A stretch of 64,000 nucleotides of DNA from Calycina herbarum. Lineage: Eukaryota; Ascomycota; Leotiomycetes; Helotiales; Pezizellaceae. The first letter of the stretch is position 1. Every line of letters starts with the position of its first letter. Under the pieces are notes generated by a model, which saw only the letters and a list, made by a program, of their open reading frames with translations, ran no database searches and was not told the DNA's origin. Made by a program: the position numbers and the translations under genes. The stretch is from NCBI GenBank assembly GCA_001414485.1, contig LLEY01000062.1:274395-338394 (forward strand), read 5' to 3'. Positions 33,959-46,019 of the stretch are shown in pieces.

Positions 33959-36766
33959 TCAAATCATGTATCCAGCCCATATTACCATGCATAATCCCAA
34001 AACTCCTGACATTGGTCTTGTTACGCCTGCCCCGCTTTTGGCACTCGTAGATTTAGCTGACGCTGCTGCACTGGCACCGGCACCTGCAGTCGGCGTCGAA
34101 GAGGTCACTAGTAGTGGAATCGTTGTCGATGCAAATCCAACCCCGCCTGGTCCAATACTGATGGTCTGTCCGTTGAGAACATCTGTCGTTGGCTTGGCTC
34201 CTGGCCCAACTGCAAATGTGGTTCCTCCAATTACAACCAAAGTCCCTCCAATCTCGGTGTAGGTGACTCCTCCAGCTGTGAGTGTTCGAGTGGTTGGGTT
34301 GAAAGGGAATGAGAGTGTTGTACTTCCGAGACCGATGCCGCTTGGATTTATCGTGATAGTCTTCCCGTTGATCACCGTGGTAATCGGTGTTGATCCAGGC
34401 CCAACTGTGAAAGTAACGCCATTGATAACTGCAATGCTCGAACCAATTTCACTTATCGTAAGTCCGCCAGCAAGGCCAAGTTGTGTGTTGCTTGGGTTTG
34501 CTGCACCTCCCAAGCTTTTTCCGCCATCAAAATAGATTCCCCCAGGTCCTAGAGTGATGGGAGCGCCGTTGAAAGTATTGGTTTGGGCAGGCATCGCGGG
34601 GCCATAAGTGATCGTTGAGGCTCCCACAACAGCGAGAGAGGGACCGATGGCAGAAAACACTTGACCTTCAATAATGACAATGTTGGTGGGAAGAGGCGCG
34701 TTTGGTGGAACAGTTGTCTGGGCAAATCCTAGCCCTTCAGGTCCAATGGAAATTGTCTGACCATTTACAACAATCGTTGTTTGTGGTGCCCCTGGCCCGA
34801 TCGAGTAAGTCGTTCCCGAAATCACAGCACTATTTTGACCAAGCTGTACTGGGATTCCAGAGATGACTGTCGGTGTGGCTTCTCTGAAAAGACCACCTGC
34901 GCTGGTTGTTGGAATGTTGACAGTTGAGCCAGCACCGACCACTCGTGAGGGGTTGACAGTGAAGGTTTGTCCATTTTCAACAATGATTCTTGAACCTTCA
35001 CCATTTCCGTTTGAATCGCCATTGCCGTTATTGACACCTCCATTCCCGTTTCCATTCCCAGTAATCCCAAGATCAGGTATCGATATCGTCTGTGTTCCAA
35101 TGATGACTTGTGTTGGTTCCAAAACGACAGGAACACGTCCAATCGTTGCTGTCGTGGGTGTGGCACCATTTGAATTGCCATTTGAACCTGCATTGTTGAC
35201 ATTGACACTCCCAGGGTTGTTAGAACTTCCTCCATTATTTGAACCAGCACCATTATTCGAGCCACCATTACTGGACCCCGCTCCGTTTCCACCTGCCCCA
35301 TTATTCGAGCCGCCGTTGTTATTCTCTCCATTTCCACTGCCTGCATTAGACCCGCTTCCACTTCCTCCGTGGTTTCCTGCCCCTGATCCATCTCCCGTAT
35401 CAGTAGTACCGCTTCCACCATGATTTCCAGCTCCAGATCCATTATTAGTCCCAGAGCCATTGCTAGTTCCCGGATTGCTATTGCCCGGATTATTGGGTGT
35501 ATTGGGTGTACTTGGATTATTTGGCGTGCTCGGATTATTTGGTGTGCTCGGATTGTTGGGCGTGCTTGGATTATTCGGCGTGCTTGGATTGTTCGGTGTG
35601 CTTGGGTTGCTATTGCCAGGAATGTTAGGGGTTCCTTGGTTGGGAGTTGATGGGTTGCTCGGGTTATTTCCTGGATTGATAGGAATCGGTGTTGTTGTTC
35701 CTCCATTCCCATTAGGAAATGGGACAGGGCCCCAATTAGCATCGGTCGGATCTGGATCAGGAACAACCTTTTGTGTATTGGGGCCACCAGGATATCCGAG
35801 ATTACCAACTGTGGTGGTTACATAGTTGGGGTTTTTGCTCGTTGTAACAACTGTAACTGCCTGGCCAGCGCCGGTCGAGGCTGCCGGTGCAGTTGAACCA
35901 TTGGGATAAGGTGAGGGGGGATATCTAGAAGTAGAAGTGTACTCGAATTTTCCAGATGTCCCTGGCTCAGGGACTGATAACGAAGCAGGCGCACCTGTTG
36001 AAGTGGTTGGGCAATAAGTTGGTGGGGTAAATTCGGGCAGTGAGGAGAACGCTGTCATAGAAGCATTTGTACCATTCCCATATTGAGTCAAAGTGACCGT
36101 GTTGGTGTTTGGCAGAATCTCCCATACTGTGGAAGGTTCGCCGGGTGAAAGGGTTGAGCATGGAGTGGTAGTTGTGTTTAAATGGCTGGTAATCGAAGTA
36201 GGTTTGGTGGTGGAGTTCTTATAAGAACTGTAAGAACTAGACTTTGACGTGATGAGGCTTGTCGGCACCGAAAGAGTTTGCGAGATGATAGTACCATTCG
36301 ATTTACTAGTGATTGAGGGAGATCCTGATGCAGTAGACACGGAAACGGAAGGACCGCTTTTCGTTGAATTTCCAACGCTGATTGAAGACGTGGAGCTGAC
36401 AGGAATATTCGTCGCAGGACGTGATACTATTGATCTAGACTGTAATATGCTGCTGCTACTCGTTGTCGCAGATTCAATTGAGGTTGTTGGGCGACTGATT
36501 ACTCCTCGCGAAATGGGTGCCGATGTATAGACATCTGCCATCAAAACTTCCTGGCTTTTGACACTACTACTCGATGTAGTAGATGCTGTTGATATTCTTG
36601 TTGTGTTCAGGTAGGGTTGTGGACTTGAGTCTGATGTATAAATGTTAAAAATAAAGTTAGATATCTACTTGGAAAGTAGAAACGTACCAGCCGGTCCGGG
36701 AAAGCTTTGGACAACAAAAGAGCTGCCCTGGATAGTCCAGAACAACAACTGACGAGAGAAATACAT
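33959..36766 (-). CDS. Repeat-rich secreted GPI-type cell wall or adhesin-like protein
   Basis: Exons are complement(36688-36766) and complement(33959-36630), 916 aa. The 26-codon first exon supplies the start MYFSRQLLFWTIQGSSFVV, a signal-peptide-like sequence. The middle is Ser/Thr-rich, then six or more copies of the hexapeptide NPSTPN, then a Gly/Asn/Ser-rich tract. The C-terminal third carries repeated units of the form xNGxTxxIGPGG, for example NGQTISIGPEG, NGKTITINPSG and NGQTISIGPGG, suggesting a beta-repeat fold. It ends with a small-residue stretch and a hydrophobic tail (SGVLGLCMVIWAGYMI), a GPI-attachment signal. It should be a wall-anchored or surface protein. No catalytic domain is visible. 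Antisense frames through this gene are compositional shadows. Confidence 0.8.
35487..35610 (-). repeat. 18-bp tandem repeat encoding NPSTPN
   Basis: On the minus strand, 18-bp units encode Asn-Pro-Ser-Thr-Pro-Asn in direct tandem, about six copies with silent variation between them. This is the expandable core of the cell wall protein and may vary in copy number between strains. Confidence 0.8.
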
Positions 36767-39700
36767 CTCTCTGAAGGGGGTTTGAAGCCCAAGACGACGT
36801 TAAGTTGTCAACGATACTAATTAGCATACGACGGTTGTGGGAAGATCGATATGAAGACTCTCGACACCAAGAGATAATAGGCCGTGGTTGTATGGAGTAG
36901 GCAGCAAGAAAATCAGAAGATCTCTGCAGGTCCAAAATTTTAACGAGTGACTGGATGGAACGGTAACAGTGCAAAAACGATTGTGGGGGGATAAAAGAAA
37001 AGAGTCTCTTGGGTTCTGGGTGCACTCAACGCATGGCAAAAGTGTTGATTGCAGGAGAGGGCGCGGATGAAATGGGAGGAATAAAGTATGGTGCGGGCCC
37101 ATCACCTGCTGACGAGGGTGTACAAATTAAAGCGCACTTCCACTGTCAACTTCTCCTCACCGGGAGCAAGTGGGAGGCGCTTGAAGGCGCAAATGCACTG
37201 AAGGAGGCTTGAATAAGCTTGAACAGGCCTGAATAAGTGGGCTGAGCTAGATTGAACAACTAGCGCTTCGGGGGACTAGCATTGCTGCCATTGCTGCCAT
37301 TGCTGATAGCTTCGTATGCTTTCAGTGCCTTGGAGTCTCGTAAAGGCGTCGGCGCGGCGAAAACGTAGCGACGCTGTCAACTGGTCGTGGAGACTCAGGT
37401 TGTCAGCATGAAGGACTCGAGAGACGGGGCAGCTGAATACGCCAGAGAGCTACCAGACAGCGATTGGACCGAACCCCTACCTACTTGCCAGGTTTAACAT
37501 CCCCAATCTTGCTCCCCGTCGCCAAGGGTGCCGAATGCGCAGGCCGACGGAGATGATGCGCTTTGGATCTTCATGGGATGATTCTGGAGTAAGACACGGA
37601 GTCCTCAGGCAGCACGATATGATATTGGAGCTCTAGGCTCGTTCTGGCGTTCTGGTGTGGTTAAGATTTGAACAGGCTGCGTGGGAGAAGACCCGAGTGG
37701 TTGCCAATGGCTTTTGGATCCTGTTTCCAAAGCACCAGCTTCGAGGAACAGTCTTCTTGTTGGCTGAAAGGCGACTTAACGTTGCTTGAATGAGTCTCAC
37801 GAGCTATCTCGTTGAGTGATCCAGTCAAGCGAGCAGAGCGGAGAAACAATCATCCATTCGGAGGCTGATTTATTATTATCTCTCGCCCACGAATTTCGAG
37901 GCGCAGACCCGCTGTGTACCTGTAATGCAGCAATCAGAGTTGAAAAACTTGGAACACCTTGAAATGACCTGTTTGGGTCGGCAATCCAGCTGAAAATTGT
38001 GTTGTCCTCGAGCCTCCAGCGATGAAAATCCAGAAACCTCGGCATGTTGAATTTCGAAGCTTGGAACTCCATCGTCACTTTCCCATTGAAGCAGTAGGGG
38101 ACCGACCCATCGGCCAGATGTGGGGACCATTGAGGCTCTTCAGAACTTTTCCGCAATCATGTCCAACACTGATGTCGTGAGATCCACCAAAACTAAGGTT
38201 GCCCGGCTACCGGTGCCCAAATGGAACAAGACTGCCCTACGGATACCCCTTAGCGTTCCGAGCCCTACCGGTGGAATTCAATCTCGTTCTTTGAAACAAC
38301 TTTAATGCGATGACAGACCACCACCTCAAGATTCCTTTTCAACCTTTGCAATTGGACATGAGATACTGACTGCGTTGCTCGGGGGCGAAATTCTTTTATT
38401 TTTATTTCAGCGTGCTAGTGCTAGTGCTGACTGGTGTCGAAGCGTAACCGACCCTCTCTCAACGGCACTTGGCGTCTCTCCACAGAGGCTGATTGCGCCT
38501 TCATTGGCATTGATAGCCAGCGCTGCCGTGGTTGGATTTAATTACGTGCCGCTCACGCGCAGAACCAGAATCCCAGGAAAGCAACTTGGCATTTACAAAG
38601 GTATGAACTTCCCTCCACCATAAGGAACATTCATCCACCTCCTCCAAGAACCGAACAGGAGAACGGGACCGCATATAACTATTAGAAATACTTTTGTACT
38701 CTCGTGCGACACCCCTCTCGTAAATGAACCATATAATGCTGTCCTTCCCAACCTCTCAAGGAAAAAACCTATGCATGGTCTCGGCCTATGCTGTCCCACC
38801 CACCTCTTCACACATCCTCGCTGTCGATGCGCGTTATACTCAGGGTAAAGAGCAATAGACAAGACGCCACGCAATCGTAAACCACATGTTTCTCTGGGAT
38901 AATATCTGCAGCTTTTGCTGGTAAACGAGAGACCCTTTCCGCATCATTCACCAGAGCCAATCGCTTTACCTCTTCTTGCCCTTCTCTGTGGTCACCGAAA
39001 ACCCCGACGACTTTAACCCACCCTTCCGATGCACTGGCTGGCAGCACATCTGCATGTCTCCCCTCCCTCCGGAACAGGTTGAATAAACCCAAAAGGTAGT
39101 TGCCTCCGCGTAAATGATAACCATCATTCGTCAATTACCCTAATTTCTGCTCAATAATCTCAAGATCGGATGATGAAGAGACTTTCATGTGAAGGGCCAG
39201 ATAGACCAGAAAGGCAAGAACGAGAGGAGATATGGTAGAGGGGTTCCTTGGGGGGGTGACACCACAGCGAGGGGTAGGAAGGAAGTGATATTAAAAATAG
39301 CTTCGCAGAAATGCAATTTGTTCGCACTAGGAAATTTTCCAGACGATCTTCGACCCGTCCCTGGGTTTTGAACCATCCGAACTTCCTGGTGGTACAAGTG
39401 GGTAGGCGAAGCTATTCAAGTGCAGTTCTCGTGTTGGGAGACAAGATAAGTGCATAAGAGGCAAATAAAACTCGAGTAAGAGAGTGTTTTGTTGATCCTC
39501 ATCTCGATTCTCGAGTTTTCACTGGCCTTTGCGGAGTAATCCAGTGAAGCCACGACGTCAGACGACTCTGCTGACAGGCGATCTTTAGCAAAGAACTTCG
39601 TAGCTTCCAGCGTCGGCAGAAACATGACCAAAATGGTTGGGTCTTGCCCACGTATCATGGATAGGAAACTAAAATAGAGTTGAGAGTGTACTGTCCCGAT

Positions 39701-40756
39701 GCATCTTGCAACCGACCGATTGAAAGTTGTTCAATGAAATGTGTGCCAACAGAGCTGGAGGAGGGTGGCCGGACTATCAGGCCAGGGACAACAGGGGACA
39801 CCACCAACCACCTAAATGTTCCCCTCCTGCAGCTTCCACAATTTGAATAGTGGATATGGCTAATTGTAATCGGGGTCATTGCTCTTGAGAAACTCCCTTG
39901 CGAAATCAAAGCATCGTGATTATTCAGGATAGTGGAGGCAATTCCCTCTGGAAGTAATCGCCATTTCCTGCGTCCTCGAATACCGCGCCTCTCGCGAGGA
40001 AGGGAGCTGACACTCTAATCACTCTCAAACATGTCCTTGGGCTTGTCCTACCACTCAAAGGTCATCCTTCGACTCCCGCCCCCGTCCTAGCGGGTATTGA
40101 GATTCTTGGACATTTGAAGTCTTCGCTCTCAAGGACGCTCTCAAGAATCATGCCAAAATAGGCTGTGGAAGGGTGTCTCCGGCCAAAGCCAACATCTGAA
40201 GCTAATCGTGCATTTTTAGCGTTCAAGGTCGCATTCAACGACGTTGCAATTCTCCGCATCTCTTCATGTCGACCATCGGTGGCGTATGTAGATTTCCGGT
40301 TGGTGCTTCAGAACAAGACAAGGCTGAATCTCACACGCCTCCCGAGTTACTTGACTGGGACGAACTCCGAGGGGCCAAGCCAAGCCTGTATGGAGCCTGT
40401 AGGAGTACTAAAAATTCGCATTTGGTAGGTACCGGTGAGTCCGCTGGGGGCTTTTGGGCTTGAAGAGGGGGTTCCTGGGGCTTCCACCATCCACTGAGTC
40501 CACTCAAATTCCAGTGGATCCCCCACGAACCTTGGGCGGGTATTCAGGGTGCCAGTGCCCCCAACGGCACAGGGCTGGTTGTTCCATGCCCTGCCCTGCC
40601 CTGCCTGTGACGGACCTACGCTGTGGCTAGTCACTGGAATCTCCCGTAATCAGTGTGCCGCCTCGTGAATTTGCCATTCGAAATCCTCAACACCTCACTG
40701 TCGTTGACTTGTCTATCGTGAATTCTGGCGACGAGAATGCGCCTTCAATCGTGACC
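36767..40756. other. Gene-poor stretch, 4 kb
   Basis: I see no gene I can support. Open frames are under 130 codons, overlap on both strands and lack domain motifs. Near 37280-37300 a 9-nt ATTGCTGCC unit repeats. The sequence is less AT-rich than other gaps, so it may hold a decayed gene or an unrecognised non-coding gene, but nothing specific shows this. Confidence 0.4.
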
Positions 40757-43726
40757 ATGTATTCGGCCACTAGGTGGACCTGGGGGGTTTTCTCGATCGC
40801 TGCCCTTCTAGCACCACGGGTTCAGAGCGCGCTCGCGCCCTTGAGTGTAACCCCTTCCACGGATTGGTCAGTGATTCCGGGAGACGAGAGCGAGCGATGC
40901 CATCGTGGGTTTCTTTGCGCGTGGTTTGCTAACGGGCCATGACAGGTACGGGTACGACGGATCATGGTCTGCCATATCGTTACGCGTGGGTACGCCGCCG
41001 CAATGGATTGATGTAATGGTCGATACCGTGAGCTCGGAGACGTGGTTGGTAGGTCCAGGAGGATGTCCGGGAAACAGTGAGTGGGAGTGTTTCTTTGTTC
41101 TGTTTTGTATTCTGGAGAAGGCGCGGATTCGAAGAAGCGAGAGATGATGGGAGGGATGTTTGGGACGAAGAAGTGACGATGGAGATGGTGGTGCAATTAG
41201 AATTGCGAATAGAGTTGTGGGGAGGGGTGGACTTAGACCTGGAGCATCGGCCGGTTCTTAAATCTGGAAAGGGGGCAAACATTCCAGACATACCGCTAAC
41301 TTCTCAACTGCAGATTCCATATGTATCAACGCCAGAGGGGAAATATATGACTTTACGACCTCTTCCACATGGCAGGATCAGGGAAGGTTTACTCTGGGCG
41401 TCGACGCTCGACTCGGAGGCAAAGGATACGCAGACTATGGCCTTGATGCTGTGACTTTTGGTTCGACAGGCGTCACATTGAATTCAACCATCGTTGGCTC
41501 AATAAATACAACACAATATCTTCTTGGGATGTTTGGTTTGGGGGTTGTGGTTGGAAACTTCAAAACAGTCACCTCGCTGCCCGCGATTAGTGGATTGGTC
41601 GAGAATGTCAGTGCCATACCCAGTCACAGCTATGGATATACTGCTGGGGCCAAATACCGTAAGTGAATAGCCTCCATTTCTGATAGCTCGGCTAACAAGA
41701 GCTAGAACAAAAGGGGGTTCCAACTTCTCTGACTCTTGGTGGTTATGATGCAAATCGAATGCAACCTCACGATATCAACTTCAACCTCAACATACTTCAG
41801 AACCCACAAGTTGCTGTCAACTACATCTCAGTAGCCTCAGCCGCGAGCTCAAACAATTGGACAGCACCTGTCCAGTTAGCATCATCAGCAGATCGGATTT
41901 CTGCTGTTATTGACAGCTCTACACCGTATCTATGGCTTCCACAATCAGTTTGTGATCGCTTCGCTCAGACTTTAGGACTCTCTTTCAATAGCTCCTTGGG
42001 TCTGTATACTTTCGATGCAAATTCAGCGCAACATGACACACTCATGAACTCACAATTGAGCTTCACGTTCACTCTATCAGACGTTGGCACCTCACCAAGC
42101 AGTGTAAACATCACACTCCCATATGCTGCTTTTGATCTGCAACTCTCTGTTCCTTTTCCTGGCTTGAATGCAACATATGGCGCGCCTGATTCGACAAAGT
42201 ATTATTTCCCTTTGAAAAGAGCAACAAATGAAGCCCAGTATACTATTGGAAGAGCCTTCCTTCAAGAGGCATACCTCATTACTGACTATGAGCGCAATAC
42301 CTTTTCGGTTCATCAAGCCATCCATACAACAAATCCGATTTTGGATACGAGGATTGTTGCCATCGATCGGCCAAGTAATAGCACCTTTACTGCACCAAAG
42401 TCAACCCCTGCAGGTAGCCCTGTAGGAACAACAGGAAAAATGGCCACGGGAGCTATCGTTGGGATTGCAGTTGGAGCAGTAGTACTCATTGCACTTTCCG
42501 TGTTTTTGTTCTTCTGTCTCCGCCGCCGGAAGCAAAAGCAAACTAGTCCTCAAGATACAGGAGAAAAGCCAACGGATACCGAACCGCCTTCGTTCCTAGG
42601 CCGTTTCCGTCGAAAGCCCGACGCACCACCACCTCCCCCCGGTGTCAATGAAGCAGCAGGCAGCACAAATTATGCAACGGAAGTAGGAGCCGGAGCAGAT
42701 CACGAAAGATTTGAACTCGCAGCTCCCCTCGGACCAGCCGAGTTAGATAGTGAAGCAGGGACTCTTTCTGGGACCACAGAAAACGGCTCTTCGACAACCG
42801 ATTCAAATTATATGTCAGCATACGACCGAGCAAGACGGAAGTTGGAGCGTCAACAAGGACCATTAACTTTATCTCACAATCAAATACATGAAAACTATCC
42901 CTTGGAAAAATCACAACTCGACGATAGCTTACCTCCAGATCATAGACGATACCTTCAGACACCCACCTATTCAGAAGGTCATACTCCCCTCGTCTCGCCC
43001 GTCCTTGATTCACACAATTCTTTAGCATCAAGTCCCCAACCCTCGCCAATCTCGTCTGGCTTCCCAGGAACAGCAGAAACCGAAACGATAGGTACAGGGA
43101 CCATGGGCCCAACAAGTCCGCCGCCAACCTACCGACGTCTAAGTCCCGGAAACATAATTTACGCGGGTCGACTCCCAGACAACGTTCACCTCCCCCGACT
43201 TCCCAATTCGCACTCGCGAAACCTTTCCGCAGAACAACAAACCCTTCTTACCTCACCGGGCGGAACAATAAGTACCGAAAACACATCCAGTACTTTAGGA
43301 AGTCACTACACTGACCATGAAACCACATCCACAAATCCAGTCAGTGTCAGCGCCGCGAGCGCCAGCGCCAGCGACATATATAATGTTTCCAACCCCAACC
43401 TTTCCAGGCCTAATATTCATACCTCAGCCTCCAGTCGCTCAAACTACTCTAATCCCCGCTCTCCACTCCCTCATTCTCCCATCTCTCCGTCTTCCAGCGC
43501 GGCTTCTACGAGTCAAATTGCGGAACCTCATAGATACGAAGACCCTTCGAAGTTCTTGAGAGAAGACATGGTTGCTCTTCGTGCGGATATGCAGACGAGG
43601 GAGATTATGGACCCGTATACAGGACGGAAAAGATTGAAGGGGGAGGATTTAGTGCATGTTCCTGTGCCGGCTGAGAACCGATTTTCATTTGAGCAGGACA
43701 GGATGGATGGAGAGGGGACGAAATAA
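40757..43726 (+). CDS. Membrane-anchored pepsin-like (A1 family) protein with altered catalytic motifs
   Basis: Exons are 40757-40866, 40946-41076, 41314-41658 and 41706-43726 (868 aa). A signal peptide (up to VQSALA) precedes an A1-type bilobed domain. The first active-site segment reads DVMVDTVSSETWLV, with DTV where a catalytic protease has DTG. The second reads AVIDSSTPYLWLP, with DSS for DSG or DTG. Both Asp are present but both Gly are lost, so activity is doubtful. Family features include SLRVGTPPQW, GVPTSLTLGGYDANR and GRAFLQEAYL. After residue about 430 comes a transmembrane helix (IVGIAVGAVVLIALSVFLFF) with RRRK on the cytosolic side, then a long Ser/Pro-rich tail of about 400 residues. 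It could be a surface sensor or pseudoprotease. Confidence 0.85.
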
Positions 43727-44342
43727 TCCTCTGGCCTTCGAAAAACAGCACAGATGAGGACGAGAGTGGTGTGTTGGTATATAATAATTATGTGTGATTA
43801 CGGTCTTGAACAAAAATTTAGCGACGGCGTTTTTGGGCTGGGTTTGAGTTTCCTCTTCTAAATTGAAGATGGGAAGGGAATGAATTTGCATATCTTTCCT
43901 TTATTTATAGTCTATTTATTAGTATACCGATAATGCCGGATTTACCCTAGAGGTGGTCTGATGCGAAAGTGTCCTCGTATATAGTTTTGATTTTATTCAA
44001 CGAAAAATATATCAAATTTATCACGCAGTAGCATGAGTGATTACAGTGCGGCAAAATGCAAGATTATGTTGTACTAAAGCGTTGGGAAGGAATCAAAATA
44101 GACTGGATCTGCTGATCTGATATATGTTTTTGTTCAATTATTGGGTATAGATTAAAATTAATAAGAGGCATCGATGTCCGATGACAAAATCCGGAGCAAT
44201 CAATCCATCAGGGACTCTTGAAATCACACAACAGATTCCAATACCGCGCCACTCTAGCACTATTCATTCCCAAAGCCACAGGCACCCCCAACAGAACCCC
44301 AATCTCTCTCTCCCCTCCCCAAAAAAATCCACAACCAATTCC
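43727..44342. other. Intergenic region between converging genes
   Basis: An AT-rich spacer of 0.6 kb holding the 3' ends of the pepsin-like gene and the small secreted protein gene. Nothing else is seen. Confidence 0.5.
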
Positions 44343-44672
44343 CTACTGAGCAGCAGTAGCAGCCGGCACCGTCTCAACAAACGAGCAATGATTCGTAATT
44401 GCCGATAGTTGAGTTGGACAACCCGTACACTCTGCAACATCCACAACCTTTCCATCCATCTCCATCTGCGTGCTTGCGTCACTTCCACTGGTACATTTTG
44501 CATCATCCATGCAAACTACATTTCTGATATCCTCATCTGGGTTCTGGAAAACGCCGGTTTGACAAGCTACTAGGACATTCGCTCGTACTTGGAGGTTTTG
44601 AGTTCGGGGGTTCTTAGTTGCTGATGAGGTGAGGAAGAGGAGGGAGGTGAAGAAGAAGAATGAGAATTGCAT
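44343..44672 (-). CDS. Small cysteine-containing secreted protein
   Basis: 109 aa in a single exon. The start MQFSFFFFTSLLFLTSSA is a strong signal peptide. The mature part of about 90 residues has six cysteines (in VACQTG, VVCMDDAKC, AECTGC and NHCSF) and acidic residues, with no recognised domain. Small size, secretion signal and even number of cysteines fit fungal secreted proteins of the effector or wall-associated type, but no function can be assigned. A TATA-like element lies about 115 nt upstream. Confidence 0.75.
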   Translation of the reverse strand: MQFSFFFFTSLLFLTSSATKNPRTQNLQVRANVLVACQTGVFQNPDEDIRNVVCMDDAKCTSGSDASTQMEMDGKVVDVAECTGCPTQLSAITNHCSFVETVPAATAAQ

Positions 44673-44782
44673 TTTGAGAGTTGTTTGTTCGGTGAGTGAG
44701 GTTATTAATGAGGTTGATGAGTGGGATTTGGAAGTGATTGGATGGTTGGTGTGAGGATGGAGAGGGATGGTCGCACGTTGGG

Positions 44783-44793
44783 ATATATATATT
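44783..44793 (-). promoter_or_regulatory. TATA-like element upstream of the small secreted protein gene
   Basis: The alternating ATATATATAT run lies about 110-120 nt upstream of the minus-strand ATG at 44672, a plausible core-promoter position. Confidence 0.4.
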
Positions 44794-45849
44794 TACCCCA
44801 GATTTTCGAAAAGTCCTGCGGAAAAGAATAGGTTCTCACATCAAACGTGCACCGTGTCCAGACAACACTGGATCGGGAACTGTGAGCTCAATCTCGTCCG
44901 AAAAAACTCTATGATGTGGTCATCGCCGTTGACTTTAGCTCTGTAGCGTTTGAAATTCGAATGTTCGGGAGCGGTAAACTCCTTCCCGATGGCTCCCGGA
45001 ATGAGACTTATCACCTGAACGGGTGTTAAAAAACCGAGAACAGATAGCTCTAGATACCGGTACACAGTAGTCCATACCAGTAAGGCACAAACACGTTTAG
45101 CGAGGGCAACTAACCAATGGATTCATCAGACGATTGTGTTTCAAGGACTTGGCGCAAAGCTTGTCACAAAGCTTGTCACGAAGTTTCTTTGTAAACGAGC
45201 TCTAGACCTCAACTCACGGACTATTTCGAAACGGAGCCGACCAATCGAAATACTTTTGAGTCCAGCACGGTAGTTGTTGTTAAGCATAATTGTAGCGCGG
45301 AAGAGGTGAGCCCGAATGCAGCTTCAAAATGGCATGCTTTGGGAAATTGTTTATATGAGGACTCTCAAACCTTCTCATATTCTCTTCTCGCTCCCATCGT
45401 GTTTAGAGTCCTAAGCTCTTCAACAATTCTCTTTCTTTTGACTTTGCAGATTTGCTTTTGACGAAACACTTTATAATTCTGGGAAAGGGAGTAAATATGT
45501 AACCCAAAAAACGGAAGTTGGGAAATTTGCTTTGCTCTTTCTTCAGTTTACTGTATTCCTGGGGGATATTGATCAGTTTCCCACGTTTAGAGAGAGAGAG
45601 ATAAGACAATGAGGGTGTGTATTTTATTGGAAATCAGGGGGTGAATAGTATCGAAAAGTAATAGGAATTCAAGGGAGAACAGGTGCCTTTGCAAATTCAT
45701 GCATTTGCGAGCTCGCCTAAAGTGGTGGGCAACTTTGGCTCGTGGTGACAGAAAAACCGTGAGTAGTTCAGTAAATAGCCAGTTGTTGTAACTTTTAAGT
45801 ACAATTCAGTAATACCCTGAACAGTTCCAAAACGAAAGCTATGCCAGGT

Positions 45850-45880
45850 ATGAACCTGGCGTACTGCTACTTTTACCGTC
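45850..45880 (+). repeat. Dispersed short repeat, second copy near 18442-18476
   Basis: AACCTGGCGTACTGCTACTT and the following TTACCGTCC match, with gaps, AACCTGAAGTATTTACTGCT and the following ACTTTTACTGTCC near 18442. Shared 14-mer ACTGCTACTTTTAC. Probably a relic of an old dispersed element. Confidence 0.4.
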
Positions 45881-46019
45881 CGTCTCGAGTTTGGGTGTGA
45901 GCACGGAAATGATGATCAAGATGTGAACTCAGCAACAAGAGTCCTTTATATCATTCAAAATAATCTTATCTCCGAATCCCAATGCCTTCCACCACAATAC
46001 CTGCGCAGCTCTCCATTAC

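Larger units (their letters stand above)
44673..46019. other. Intergenic region, 1.35 kb
   Basis: No gene is supported. Open frames are short. It contains one copy of a short motif (ACTGCTACTTTTAC) also found near 18460, and a GA-rich run near 45590. Confidence 0.45.

Noticed and set aside
34822..35808. A 328-codon minus-strand frame overlapping the cell wall gene in another frame.
   Set aside because: Its repeats are the out-of-frame reading of the NPSTPN and Gly/Asn tracts; the frame of the wall protein has a signal peptide, phase-correct intron and GPI tail.
35420..35825. Plus-strand open frames rich in Gly/Leu or Ile/Trp/Arg opposite the cell wall gene.
   Set aside because: These are antisense shadows of the tandem repeat, without independent start context or domains.
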